Positions 26,360 to 40,020 of a DNA stretch of 64,000 nucleotides are shown here, one piece after another. Numbering within the stretch: the stretch's first letter is position 1; the number at the start of each line of letters is the position of its first letter. A program made the position numbers and the translations under genes. Under the pieces are notes generated by a model, which did not search any database, had not been told where the DNA came from, and saw only the letters and a program-made list of their open reading frames with translations. Location of the stretch: positions 33,065,304-33,129,303 of the forward strand of contig NC_092671.1 in NCBI RefSeq assembly GCF_964355755.1, in the 5' to 3' direction. The stretch is from Antedon mediterranea (Eukaryota > Echinodermata > Crinoidea > Comatulida > Antedonidae).

Positions 26360-28240
26360 TAACGTTTAATCTTTCCTAAATGATTTTAAGTTATCTAAAG
26401 TTAGTTTATATTTATAAATGCAGAATGAAATAAGAATTATTATTTCCTTGAAAGTGGCATCTTTTAACCTTAAGAAAATCTTTGAATGGACAAATTGACA
26501 ATTGGCAAAGGAAAAATTAATATATAAATAGAATTCAAACAAATACATTATTTGAGCATGTCAAGTGGTTATAAAGAATTAATTTTATCTAAATGTCATG
26601 ATTGGCAATAATAATGTTACAATTAATTATTAAGTAATAATAATAAAAATAAACATTAACTTTTATTTAAAAATGTATTATTGATGAAGTTTGATAATAC
26701 CTAATTAATATCTTTTAAATAAATAATGTACTTCATATTATGATTTTAATCCTTTTTCAACTTATTGTCTTAAATGATGTAAATAAGTATTTAAAGGCAC
26801 TGTACTGTAAGAATTACCTATAAAAAAGCTGTACTCTCATTGGTTCAAAGTTGCCCACAGCAGAAATGAGTAAACAAACTAGATACAGTATTTTAAAATA
26901 CTATACTACTGTACTAATTTATTTACTTATGAACAGATGTATTAAATAAAATAACTGTATGGAAAAAAGCAAATAATAGAATTAATCAGAAATCAATCAA
27001 CTATTTCAAACATTACCAAAATGTACAGAAAAAGAACTTACATAGATTACAAATTTTCCAGCGGGACGACAATCACAAACTGATGTTTACTACATTCATC
27101 TCCTGACCTCAATCACAACAAAAATAAAAGCCAACCCTCGGGACAAATGAGGCCACCTACAGCGACAAGACGTTACGAAAAGCCACGCCTATTTTGATAA
27201 AATCCAAGCATCTTAAAAGATCCCAAGATAGATTGTTAACTTCATCCCACTGTGTCCTGTCCTGGCCCTTCTAATTCCTTGCTCAGGCTCTAGTGGTCAT
27301 TAACCTGGTAGAGGTCGAGGAAATTTATGCGATGCATGTATTTGCCTGTCTTACTATGACTGCTAACTATAGGAAAGTGATAGGGAAATGCTTCGCAAAT
27401 ACTCACAGATAAATATCTATTGCAGGCCAATAAAGAGGTTGTAAATTCAGAATTGTAGAAGAAAAAACAGCTTAGTGCTGACACAAAACTAACCATCGAC
27501 GGCTTGACACATTCTGTCATAAAACAACTAGTAATATACGATAGATCTAACCGTGATGATTTGGGCCATATTAGGGTAACTGAGGCCATGATGATGACGC
27601 AAATATAGGAAGAAATTATGCTTGTTTCTCAAGTTATAACCAATTTCCCTAATATATGCAAAATGCATCCTAATATTTCAGTAGGCAGAATGCGTCAATT
27701 TTTATATCAACAAAATCAATTTGTAAAGTGTGATTTTCTTACTGTAAATAAAAAAAAGGATATGAGAATGACCATAATGTACAGTACAGTAATTAATAAT
27801 AAAATGATTAGAAACGTTATCTATCAATCACAAATAATGTCAAATAATAAGTTAAATAACCAATTCTAAATTCATGCAAAATGAATCTAGTTTTTTAAAA
27901 CTCTATACAATTAAACTGCAGAATATAAAAAATAAAATTAATACATTGGTACAGATACATAAAAAAGATGTTAATTGTATTAAATACTATATGCATTCTA
28001 CACCATAAAGCAAATATAAATATCATCAATTAACATATAATATATACTGTACATTAAACACGGAGTACTACATTTAAAACAAACATTTACAATATCATTG
28101 TAAAAATTCAATACAAATAATTATCATTATAATCCGTACTTCAATTATATTTAATGACAACAATTATCAGTGGATATCATCTGGTATTTGGAAAACCATT
28201 ATATTTAATAATAATTTGGTAAAAGTTACCACTAACACTA
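26360..28240. other. Gene-poor DNA
   Basis: The stretch at about 27.05-27.6 kb is richer in GC than its neighbours but carries no coherent exon signal. Confidence 0.45.
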
Positions 28241-28370
28241 TAGTAAACTCCCCCAATACCGGACACTCTAGGCTGGCCTAATAGGTATTCCAAAAAATTC
28301 TGGTATTCCAAATGTGTTTAGAAATATTTGGGAATTTTGCAAGAGTTTCCTGTATTGATTAAACTTCTGA
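28241..28370. mobile_element. Tigger/pogo-like miniature element, decayed copy 2
   Basis: The left end TAGTAAACTCCCCCAATACCGGACAC and the following GGCTGGCC match the family at 26172 and 36704. The right end is eroded. Confidence 0.6.
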
Positions 28371-29824
28371 AGTTACAGTGTTTTAAACAAAAATGTTTAA
28401 TTCCAAACTTGCATTATTTATCCCATATACAAAATACTATCACATATGCATTTATTATAATAAAAAATACTTACATATCTTGGTATCATTATTAACTTTT
28501 AAAACAATTCAATTTTGAATATGCCATGGAAATATATCTTTATATCATGATCATTTTAAAGGTAACAACATTATATAATTAAACTTGTCCTTACACAGCT
28601 TTATTACTGTGTTTAAACATACATTTTGAATCTTAATTTTGAAATTTATCCCGATAATTAAACCAATAATTATAAATAGGCTATAGTATGGAAATATATA
28701 TTCCTTTCTTTGTTCTAATTCATAGTAAACACTTACAGACAGGAAGTTGAGTTGCAAAACCAAATTAAGATTTTGAATTTATTTCCTTATCATTTCCATA
28801 AAATTTTGTCTGCTTAGTATTTAATATTTCTTGTCAGATTATTCATTTCTTTCACTTCTAAATCAATTCAAAAGTAGTTTAAAATAGAATATATTCTTGC
28901 AGGATCGTATTTTGTTTCCAGTTGAAGTTTAGATGCAAGGAATAATTCAATTGCAGTAAAACAAATAATAAGAAGTGCTAAATACAGTATTTAAATACAA
29001 GGGTGATGCAAAATTGTCTATATTTGTTGGAAAAAAAGTGATATTTTGTACTTATTTACTACATAGTGCACTCAATACTGTAATGTTGGCCTATATTTTT
29101 TTCTTTATTGCTTTTCACTCTCACATGTGGACTTACTGTACCACCGAGGCAGACACTGGTTCAATACCATGATTATTATTACATACATTTTCATATAGTA
29201 CAGTAGTATACTCATACTTTAGTTACTATTTAGCACAAAATAAAAGTAAAAAAAAACCTGGGGGTAATATTCAGAATAAAACCAAATCCTACTAGTACTA
29301 TTTCTTCATTATGCCAAAAGCTAATAAAACATAATTAAGTAGTCAACAGGAATTTATAAAAACAATTTCTTTGTCAGGGATACAGTAACACTGGCCCAGC
29401 AAAGGCTCTCTACAGAGACCCTTGGCAGATCGGCATACAAGGAAACAATTCATATACTCTTTTTGAATGAGGATCAGGCAATGCCAGTAAAGTCTTCGCA
29501 AGATGCAGTTACCAAAGAAAAAATTATAATTTAATACTTTGATAAACTGTGACTATAAATATGTTAATTAGGTATTCAATTTTCGGTATTGAGCTACCTG
29601 TGTAAGATCAGCAGATCAAGAGCAACAGGGAAATAACATCACGTTCCTTTGTATTGTTTGGATACAATAATGAACGTGCCAAGTGGATATTATATGTCTG
29701 ATTTTTAAATCTATTGTTACTATCACCACCACCAATTGCCACTTGGCACTTCCTGAATTACAAAACCTAAAGAGATTAATACTTCAATGAAGCTGAAATG
29801 TGAAATACAGTAGTACAGTAGAAT

Positions 29825-29900
29825 GATAGCCAAGTACTGTAGTAGATAGCCACGTACTGTAGTAGATAGCCACGTACTGTAGTAGATAGCCAAGTACTGC
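29825..29900. repeat. 20-bp tandem repeat, about four copies
   Basis: Units of ATAGCCACGTACTGTAGTAG, with AAG or ACG variants. The overlapping open frames across it are repeat by-products. Confidence 0.9.
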
Positions 29901-31376
29901 AGCTTGTGCTGCACCAGGGGAGATTGTAGTAATAATTGATGAAAGAGAATGCCTTGGAGTCAATACAATAAAAGCAGCGGAGAAGTCCTGGTGGTGGTTG
30001 TGGGAGATTTGAGCCACTGCACACCAAGTACATTTACTGCCACTGCCAGTTTTTGTATACAATACAACTGAAGTGGGAATCGAGATCAGTAGTAAACGCT
30101 GTAGCTTTTAAAAAAAAAGGGAGTTGCCTGAGTAGCTAGGCCAACACCCATGTGTTCACCCATTTGGGCACAATGAGTGACAGCCTAAATTTCTATCATC
30201 CCATCTCAATTTTTGTATTATTTTTCACACAAATTAAATGTTTTCTTTGATAGATAAAAATCACTTTTAAAATAGATGTAATGATATTTCAGTCAGAGAA
30301 GATGGTGGAGTAGATGCGTTGTGTTCTCGGAAGCTCCTGTAAATACAGGCGGCAATTTCCTATCCACCACAGAGTGCTAGATTACTGTACATCTAAAACC
30401 AAACACTTATTCCCCTCAAAAGATTTATTAGGTTTTAAGAGTGGACGGGCGAATGAATACAGTATTAATACTAGACCCACGTCTTTATCTGAGAATATTT
30501 GTGTCCTACTATACCATGAAAGAAGTCAGCCACGAAGCATGCCAATGAATGCTATGGGCTATGACACTCTTGGACATTGACTCATACTTTATTTACAACT
30601 TTTTATTTTTATTTCAACTATATTTTATAGAGGGTAACAAAGGACAAATTAATGCCAGTTAATATTCAGAGGCCCTTTAAACTGACCTCCAGTAGTAATT
30701 CTCTTGTCATCTATCCACTCTACAATACAATATGTACTGTACAGCATCTAAATCCTGCCAGTAGTATTCCGAAAAGTACTGATTATAGCCATTGTCCATT
30801 CCTACATTTCTGTTCGTTCCTATGAAACAACTGATCATTCTATTTACAATCATGTTTATTTAGAACTACTGCCTAATTTCCTCATCACCTGCTAGTAGCT
30901 TTAACATTTAAACTATAATGCCATTTTATACTTACATCAAAAAATATTATTACTTATAATCTTCAATTAGCTATTATCATATGATATAAAAAGATAGAAA
31001 AAAAACACTATCTTTGTTCATCCGCTATTTTTAGAAAATGTGTATAGGGTCTGAACATCATTTTAATAACCATGAGAATAAGATTTAACTTTAATTAATT
31101 GTATTTTGAAAAGTTTCACTATAATAACTGTATAATTGGCATTCTAATTAATAATAAATAACACATTTCATGAAAGAATTTTGTAAGGAAACACAAAATG
31201 TTGTCTGGCAGGCACCCAAATTTGTAGAGCTTTTTTTGTAAAATAAACCTGTAACTATCAATCCCGCGAGTTGAATGATGCGACAACGTAATGATAACAA
31301 TGACAAGAATAAAGCAGCCTGATACTCGCGGTATGATCTTAAGAAACAGAAGAATTTATGTGCCACTGCCAGAAAA

Positions 31377-31560
31377 AATGTCTATGACTGAACTTTCTCA
31401 GCCAAAAGAACAAGGACGAATGTGCGATACTCGGGGAACAGCAAAAGAAGCTGTAATGACGTCATAAGACTGGATGTAACGTCACATACACATAACCTCG
31501 CTACCAAATACGGCTATATGGTACCATCTTCGAGACGTGATATGGCTGCATCCGGTTTGA
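31377..31560. promoter_or_regulatory. Possible regulatory stretch with CRE-like sites
   Basis: Contains a perfect CRE-type TGACGTCA near 31457 and a second half-like AACGTCAC near 31480, within sequence less AT-rich than its surroundings. It lies between the divergent IKZF and PIGA genes. A promoter role is only an inference. Confidence 0.25.
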
Positions 31561-31771
31561 AATAAAAAAATCCGACTCTATAGCTTTGAGGACATGTCCC
31601 TGTAGTATATTCATGCCAAATCCCAGCTCAATACTACTGTACAACGAATAAGGAAGGAGTAGTACTTTATAAATCGCACTTTTTACTCAATAGTGTCCGG
31701 ATGGAAGAAGAAAAGATGAGAGAGTCCTAGACTCAGGTACCCCGAGTAATAAAACGAGATATACTCTACCG

Positions 31772-31822
31772 GTATATCATATTACGTATACAGTATATTT
31801 CACCATAAAGTTTAAGAAAATA
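31772..31822 (-). repeat. Shared 3' body of a tRNA-Val-derived short repeat, copy 1
   Basis: Contains AACTTTATGGTGAAA and ACGTAATATGATATAC on the minus strand, matching the flank of the second tRNA-like copy at 32053-32112. Confidence 0.65.
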
Positions 31823-31893
31823 CGTTTCGCCAGGGCTCGAACCGGGGACCTTCTGCGTGTTAAGCAGACTTGATAACCACTACACTACGAAAC
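31823..31893 (-). tRNA. tRNA-Val(AAC)-like sequence, probably a pseudogene or SINE head
   Basis: On the minus strand the sequence resembles eukaryotic tRNA-Val(AAC). It has the A box GTGTAGTGGTTATCA, an anticodon stem TCTGC/GCAGA with loop TTAACAC (anticodon AAC), and the B box GGTTCGAGCC. Compared with a standard tRNA it is 71 nt, with only six acceptor pairs, a T-stem mismatch (C:T) and an imperfect D stem. It shares about 50 bp of 3' flank with the copy at 32113, which suggests a short tRNA-derived repeat rather than a working gene. Confidence 0.5.
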
Positions 31894-32112
31894 CTCTTAC
31901 ATAAAAAATGTGGGTTACACAAAGTTTTTTAATTTATTTAAATTACAAATAAATATGGTAATAAGCACAAAGCAAAATATACATGTGTAAAATTGATAAT
32001 TCCAATTACAAAAAATAAGTATTTAAAAAAATAATAAAAATAAGATACAGACTGTATATCATATTGCGTATACTGTACAGTACTTTTCACCATAAAGTTT
32101 ATACAAAAATGT

Positions 32113-32188
32113 TACGCCCGGGCTCGAACCGGGGACCTTCTGCATGTTTGTTAAGTAAACGTGATAACCACTATGCCGAGAAGTCGCA
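32113..32188 (-). pseudogene. tRNA-Val(AAC)-derived pseudogene, copy 2
   Basis: A perfect T arm (CCCGG TTCGAGC CCGGG) and A-box-like CATAGTGGTTATCACG remain. The acceptor ends no longer pair and the anticodon arm carries an insertion (ACTTAACAAACATGC). Its 3' flank (32053-32112) is the same as that of copy 1. Confidence 0.7.
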
Positions 32189-32189
32189 T

Positions 32190-35100
32190 ATAACAAACTC
32201 AAACTCCCTTGTGGGGTGGGGTTGTAATCTCACTTTATTAAATTCTATTTTCATATAATGACAGGTACAGTAATTAATAAAGTGGAATAGAAAGTATTAT
32301 GACTACAAAACTAAAACTTGAATCAAGAAAAAAAAACTGTAAATTTTTTTTTCTTAGAATTGGAACTGCACTTTCTCTATTGTCATAAAAATATGCCTAT
32401 AAATGTCTTTAAGAAACCAATAACATGCAAGCATAGTACTTACAACAAATACAGCCATGCTATTCACTTAGTTGCATATTCCAAAATAACGACTGAAGGA
32501 GAAAGACAAATGAACGGGCAAATAAGTTCCGGATCCAGGAAATGTGTTACTAAATTTAGACTATATTATTCCATCAGGTTTCAGAAAACATTATTTGTGG
32601 CAAAGTATTGTTAATTGAGGCGAAAGCATTTGCTATGCAAATATCCTTGTGAATGCAACATAATAACAATAGGTTTTATTCGTTAAAAGGGTTCATATGT
32701 TAAAGCTTCAATTCAAGACATGCAGTACTATAAATATGTCACACCCTATCACAAACAAAGCTTTTGTATGTTATTAAGCCATAAAGTATTATAAATACAA
32801 TAATAATCTCAACTTTGTCTAGCTACTCTCACTTGCACCATGGAGAAATCAGTGATTTCTCCATGCTTGCACCGATGCAGGGCTGGGGTTGCCTGAAAGC
32901 TCTGCTAATTTTTCTGGCTGCTTTTACTTTATCGTTTTGATTTAGCTTTTTGCTTATTTTATTCTATGTCTATCTCCCACAGCATTGTCATTTTTCAGTA
33001 ATAATTGCCCTAGATTAGATACAATAATCAACATTGAACTATTATTTTAACAAAGTCTAAAAATATAAACAATTTGTCATTAGTCCAAATAATATGCTCA
33101 ATCATTTCATAAACTTGGTATAATTGTTGTACCGTTAAAATAAAACCATTTTTATATCAAGTTGTCATTTTGGCAACCTGATGATATTTGACCAACAGAG
33201 AAATAGTTTAACAATAAACGACCCGCAAGAATGGACGAAGACAAGAAACATTTAGAGTTTCAAAAGTTTACAACCATTTGTTTGTATTATTTCATGCAAT
33301 TCAGTTTGTGCTAGTAGTTGAAAGGAATTAATTAATAAACTTGATAAATATAAAGTTTAATAGAAACATCCAACATACAGTCAAAACTCAATATGAGAAA
33401 TCAATACAATACTATACATGATACTGGGAAAAACCTAAGTTATACAAAACCTATTAATACATCAATCCATTGCGCTATAGATAAACAGAGCAGCATATAA
33501 AGATTTCTTTTGTTTTTTTCAAAGCCATACAATTACTGTATACCTGGAAGTATATTTCCGAAAATCCCCAAATGCTTTCATTGTGGAGTACTGTATTGTA
33601 CCTTACCCAGGTTAGTATTCTTATATTAGCATTGCAAGCAAGTTAATAAATAATCGGTACACTAACTAATGGAAAATGATGTATGTAATTTCCAACATTT
33701 TTTCTCTATTTAATACTAATAGAGGATGTAAAAAAATACCATAAAAACTCCACAATTAAAAAATCCCATTTCTAAAAAACCCCATTACTTTTAACAAATA
33801 TAATAGTTATTCACTTTGACCCAAAATTGGATAAAAAATAATTATTTAACTGAAAAAACTGTAATTTAAAGCATAAATATTACCAGCCAATGAGTTTTGG
33901 TTGATATTAACCGTTTGTTTTGTCTTTAAGTGCAAAACATTACTTTTTGGGGTGATTAACTTGATTAAAAAACTAAACAAATTGGCCTATTCAAAATTTC
34001 ATTAATCTTCATTTTTTATGTTTTGGGGTATAATACATCTTTAAATATATAAAAGGGTGTTAAAAAAAACCAAAATTTATAAAAAATATAAATCTATTAA
34101 CAATAGCCTCGTCTCACGATGGTACGGGTTGTTTCAGGCAATCTTTCTTTTTGATGAGTGTAATAATTTACTTCCTTGAAGAGTAAATGCTTTACAATAA
34201 TGGGAATTAAAAGCGAAATTATTACGAATGATTGATCAAAAGCAATTTATTGTCATGCTAAATATTACTACTGTATTAGGTTATTGAGTAAAATGTATCA
34301 ATATTTAGACTTTATGGAATCAGTACACATACAAAAAATGTAGGTGTAGTGGTATACTCTTGACACAAAACAAGCCCTGGACTACTGTAGGTAGCAAAAC
34401 AGACACTAAATTATTATAGGAATGGATATTAAATTTCTCCCATTCCTTTTAGCTCTAATTAATGATTCCCCAATCCCCTTAAATCAGTATATTACTGTGT
34501 AAATAAATACTTACATATGTAGTGTGTCCCACTGGTATTTGTATTTTGTCATGAATAGTCAACCCCACGTTGTACTGGCTGCAGACATTCTACGTACTTC
34601 CATCTGAACACTCCGAAATCATACATTCCTATAAGAACAAGTGCAGATAATTTTCTCTTTCCTTTACAACCAATTTTCCACAAGGCGTGAAACAGGAAAA
34701 AGGTGACAGTTGATTGCACGCGAAATTTGACAAGCGAGATAAGTCACAGACTTCGTCCCGCAACATGTCCAAGTCATTCCCATTCTAAATTACATGTTAG
34801 ATTCAATTAAGAAACCGATAATGATCTTGGTAACAAAGGAAATCAAAGTACACGGCATCTAACGATCTTCACCATCTTTCCCCGGCAATCACGATCATCC
34901 TACAGTAATGTACTGTACGTATTCCAATAACAAAAATAATTTTGAGTGACTTTTGTGCAGGCTGTTAAAGCTATGGGCTTTGTTTTGCCAAAGGGGGTGA
35001 TAGTGATGTCACTAAAACAGGTAGAAATTGTAGGAACAATTGACAACTTCCTATTAAATATAATTTGACAATTACACTGTAATTGAATAATAAGATCGTT

Positions 35101-35580
35101 GCTGGTCTAGTCTTGGTAATTTGTTGAAATGAATTATGAAGTCCTCAAAGAAAAGCCGATCTTCAAGCTGTTCCCTTTCCTTCCATGACTGGTTACAGAA
35201 TAATTTGTGGTTCTAGTCATAACAAACAAGAATTTTATAATCTACATTTGATTTGAACCACATTTGTTTTTGTCGAAAATATCTTCTACACAACAAAATT
35301 AATTTAATCTAATTTTCCCTTGCTTTTTATAGATTAAATTAATGACTAGGAAATTACATTTGATGTCAGAGAGATAAGAATAAAAATTAGACAAGATGTA
35401 ACATTTATAAAAAAAATCCTACTAACCACATACTGTAGGAATAATATTACTGATAATGATATTATGTAGGTAAATGAGAAAAAATGTGAAGATTATGAGA
35501 AAGGTCACTATACATAAATAAACTTAATAAACATTTTAGAATAAAAAATATAATTTAAAATAAAATAAGACCTACTGTAT
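32190..35580. other. Gene-poor DNA
   Basis: No gene recognised. A GC-richer patch at about 34.55-34.9 kb has no consistent exon signals. Confidence 0.45.
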
Positions 35581-35689
35581 AAAAACTTAATACTAAAGTG
35601 CAGCTTCCTTCAATAAGGGTTTCCCTTGAATAGAGAGGATAACCATCCAGTGTTTTTATATTACTTGGCCCCTTGGTTTACAGCTTCGT

Positions 35690-36190
35690 GTTCCCTAAAT
35701 TGAGTGTATCCTGAATAGGGTTGTACCCTGTATTTAGGTGTTCCCTGAATTGAGTGTTCCCTGAATATGGATGTCCTCTGAATTGGAAATTACCTGAATT
35801 GAGTGTATCCTGAACAGGGATGTCCCTTGAATTAGGTGTCCCCTGATTTAGTGTCCCCTGAATAGGAATTGAATGTCCCCTGTATAGGAGTGTACCCTGA
35901 ATTGAGTGTACCTTGAATTGAGTGTACCCTGAATAGGGGTGTACCCTGAATTGAATGTCTTTATATGGGTGTTTCTGAAATGGGTATTCCCTAAATTGAG
36001 TGTCAATGAATTTGGAATTCCCTGAATTAAGTGACTCCTGTATAGAGGTGTCTCTGAATTGAATGTCCCCTGAATAGGGGTGTCCCCTGAATTGAGTGTT
36101 CCCTGAATAGAGGTGTCCCTGAATTGAATGTCCTCTGTATAGGCGTGTCCCTGAATTGGGTGTTTCCTGAATTGAGTGTCCCCTGAATGT
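35690..36190. repeat. Minisatellite of about 15-17-bp units
   Basis: Many diverged units alternate between a CCTGAATTGAGTGT type and a CCTGAATAGGGGTGTC type. The overlapping 185- and 115-aa open frames on the minus strand come from the repeat and are not genes. The leading segment (CAATAAGGGTTTCCCTTGAATAGAG) resembles the interior of the element at 4.7-5.1 kb. Confidence 0.88.
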
Positions 36191-36703
36191 CTCAAAGAAT
36201 CGGTTCAAATATAAATTTATATTATTTTTATTCATTTATTATTTAATTTTTTATTAATTATAAATTCCCTCCCCAATGGAAATACAGTATGTTTCCTTTT
36301 TTTATAAAAATGGAAATACCATGTCATTCCCAATTTTTAAAATGTGTTAAACATGATTTTACAGTGTGATATCAAATTAAAAATGCATTTAATGGGAAAA
36401 CCACATTATTTTAGATCCTGAATGGGTGTTTTGTCTTTGATACTACAGTACAGTATGCACTGCACCACACAATACCTTTACTTAGCCTCTTCTGTCAGAA
36501 TTTGGATTAGTTGCCAAAAATTTGAGAAGAAAATTCTACGCCACAATGATTAAATTACAGTCAATTAATGTGCTGAAGGAACCCAGATCATTCTAGTCAT
36601 TCCCAGGAATGTGACACGGCACTTTCTATCATTCACAAAGTTCTCACACAAAAGTTAAATCAATACGATGAAAAAATACATTAATAAAACTAAATACTGA
36701 TTA

Positions 36704-36872
36704 CAATCAACTCTCCCAATACCGGACACCTTTGGGCTGGCCAAATAAGTATAGTATTTAGAATGTGTTTTTAATGGTAAAAATGAATTTGGGACTGTAT
36801 AGACTTCAAGAAAAGTCTGGTATTGGGAGAGTTTCAGGTTTTTAGAGAGTTCGGTATTGGGAGAATTGACTT
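36704..36872. mobile_element. Tigger/pogo-like miniature element, copy 3
   Basis: Starts TA-CAATCAACTCTCCCAATACC and ends GGTATTGGGAGAATTGACTT-TA. The interior GGGCTGGCC and CAAGAAAAGTCTGGTATTGGG match the family. Confidence 0.82.
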
Positions 36873-36876
36873 TACA

Positions 36877-36989
36877 TGGGCCTGTTGAAGCTTAGTTATT
36901 TAACCCTGTTATTTACCCAGGAAAGGGTGTGCCATACTCAGCCATGAAAACAACATGGCCAGGTATATAACTAAGCAGAGGCAGGCCCA
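36877..36989. mobile_element. 113-bp inverted-repeat element
   Basis: Ends TGGGCCTGTTGAAGCTTAGTTAT and ATAACTAAGCAGAGGCAGGCCCA are imperfect inverted repeats. It abuts the Tigger-like copy to its left. Superfamily unknown. Confidence 0.65.
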
Positions 36990-39489
36990 ATGACTCTAGT
37001 AGTACCATCCTCTAAATTTAGGCCATTTATAATACAATCCGAGTAAAATCCACTGTCCCCAAATTTGCATTCACAATATTGTATCCAGGATTAATCAATA
37101 CGTTAATGTAATGCAAATAAAACATTAAGGAACTCAAATTTTTAAATAATGGTTAAAAATACTATTGTTCCAGTATCAGTATACAGAAAACTAAAAAAGA
37201 AAATGAAATTAGAATTTTTTTTTCTATTGAAAAATGTTTAATTTAATAATTTATTGCACGAAACCACACACATTTTTTTAATTATTAAATGGTAAAAATG
37301 CTGTTGTTATGTTACTCAATATCAATTTGGTAAGTTTTTATAAGAGTAGAATTTATTAGAATTTTATTTCTATCAAAACATTTTCATTAGGATGAATTTA
37401 CACAATTTTGAAACACATCATTAAAACTTTCTTTGAAACCATGGATACTGAAAAGTCCACATGGATAGCTTTTATTTACAGTAACTGACTCACAAAAAGC
37501 TAACAAAGCCAAACAAAATCAATTAACGTTTCAAAAAGTGAAATTTGTAAAAATATTGATCTGTCAACGGAGTTCTCAATTTCATTTATTTCATTGATTA
37601 CTTTAAAGTATGTAAACCTAAAATGAAAAATAATTTATATACACAACTTTATAGTCCCCTAAACCTACAGATGTACTATACCTGGTCTTCTACTGTTTGG
37701 TTAAACCAAGGCAATTTAATGAAAGGATGCTTAGCTGTGGTTGCTACACGATCAGTTCTACGCCCCCTAAACGCTTTATTTTCAGAAACTGCACTGGAGA
37801 ATATAGTGAATAGTGCTATGGCCCCAACTAGCATGAATTTGTCGCAGCCAATCATAAGATAAAAGGACTGTTATGAGTATCTTGGTCAAGCTATCGAGTC
37901 CTGTTGTTAGATTGCCTAAGTGGTTAAACCAGCCAACCAAATTGGACGTCGTGTCAATATGTATACAATTCTTTATGGTAGACCAGTAGAGATACTGTAC
38001 GTACAATGCAATGTTTCAATTTATTATCAACAAATCTTTATTCGACAATGACTGAATGTTATTATTGGTTGCTGAAAAGCCAAAAACTTTGGCAAATCGC
38101 AGTCCCGGTTAGCAAAGCTACTCCCTACCTGTAGCAACAAATAACATCAAGTCATTGCCAGATGAAGATTTGTTGAAAACAAATCAAAATGTAGCATACA
38201 TACGTATCTATATTACTGATTTAACGTAAAGAATTGTATGTATGTAAATATATGATGAAAACATTTTTCAATGTCAATATGAGCACCAAATAGCCCAGTG
38301 TGCTGTTTTATTTATACAATTAATTTTAATCAATCAAATCTGAAATACACATGTTGAAGTTTGTGAATAACCAAAGGTACCACTGACCATACACAATTAT
38401 GCAACATTGCAAGAGCAGTATTTCTGTATGCCATCATTATTATTAAGTGAAAAAAAAAATGCAGCAAAAAGGTTTATTTACAGTATTTGCAGAATTCCTT
38501 TGATAAAACATTCTACACCAACTACAAAGTAAAAACACTTTTTGTCAGATATTCACCACTAAAGAAAAAATATGGTTGTTATGATTTTAAGTATTTAAAG
38601 AATAGGCCTACATCTTGAAAAGCAACAAGTTCCATACATAAATTACCCCAATATAATTATAGTGGGGCAGTCAGTTAAAAAATGTTCCCACCCACCCTAT
38701 TCTATTCATTTGTTATTAGACAGTAGTATATATCCATATAAACAATCATTCCATTGGTTTCCATTTCCTGAATTTTTCAAGGTCATATCAAATGTCATTT
38801 GTATATTTTAGGCCCTATGCCAATGTCTCCGTTAACGTCACGTAACGGGGAAGTCGCAACCGGTTGGCGCTATCATCCGTTATTTAGTGAGATTGGTACC
38901 CTGCCTAGCCTGGACTGTGTAGATTGACTACCGTAATCATCTCGAAATAATACAACTTACTAATGAAAATTAGATAGAATAGATAAATATACTATCTGTA
39001 ATTATATAGTTCGACATAAAGAAACATCTCATCAACAAATATTAGAAATTACCATCAAATACCAATAACCTATTTGGTACCTACCATTTTAATACCACAC
39101 AGCCATTTTCTTAACAACAAAAAATAGAATTGCCAGATTCAGAGATAATTGTAATTATCAGTAAATGGTCAATTTACCATAATTTAAGTTTAAAAACACG
39201 TGTTTAATTACGAAAAGTATATATATATTATAACTGAAAACAATACAACCTTATTAGTATATTTATTTTTGTTTTTAAATAATTCCAATTAATAAAAACA
39301 CGGATATTACCTGGAAATTAATTATTGTAGAATGGCTGCGCGCTGTGTTTTTGTGTGTAAAATAATTCCAATGGAGTGGCTCTCCAAAGATAGATGACCT
39401 TGCATTGTTCGTAACTTGTTCATTGTAATGTTAATGTTGTGCATGATGCTTTAATTACTGTTGGTGCTCATGACGTAGTATGGAAAATA
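36990..39489. other. DNA upstream of PIGA, no gene seen
   Basis: The stretch 38815-38905 is unusually GC-rich for the window, with the near-palindromic CGTTAACGTCACGTAACG. It could be part of a promoter, but no transcription signal is decisive. Confidence 0.4.
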
Positions 39490-40020
39490 AGTAGGCCTAG
39501 GCTACAGTGGCTAAACAGTATGCCGCTAGTAGGCTCCTTCTTGCTAGTAGGCCTAGGCCTAACTAATCTAGCTTGTTGGACGTCTTGCTTGTTGTAGATA
39601 TTGGTAGCCTGATTGAACTGAGGCCGGTCGCAGTAGTTAGCTCAATTAGCTGGTCGCGGCCTAGGCTAGCTAGGCCTAGTAAAGTATGGATATAGGTGGT
39701 GCACAGGTGCGTGCGCCTAGTACAGTATTAGGCTAGTTGGTCTAATCTAACACACCATAATAACAATTCCTACAGCTTAATTATTAGGCCTAAGTGTAGG
39801 CTAGCCTAGAGGCTAGGCCTAGGCCTAGAGTAGTACTAGGTTAGGCTAGTATTTAGTAGGGCTGTTTTCTGGATCTGGATGAATACTGACGAAGGACCAC
39901 ATGGGTATATGCGCCAGGGGGTGCGTCTCTCGGTGTGCATACATAGTTAGGAAAGTTAGGCCGGTCAAAATTAGTCAATTGTGTTTAGATAGCCTATGTT
40001 AGTCGTAGTAGGCCTATTAT
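39490..40020. repeat. TAGGCCTA-rich stretch upstream of PIGA
   Basis: Dense, irregular clusters of TAGGCCTA, CTAGGCCTAGG and GGCTAGC lie just upstream of the first recognised PIGA coding exon. They may overlap the PIGA promoter or 5' noncoding exon, which must lie upstream of the acceptor at 40298. Confidence 0.6.

Noticed and set aside
35678-36235. Minus-strand open frames of 185 and 115 aa
   Set aside because: By-products of the 15-17-bp minisatellite in two frames.
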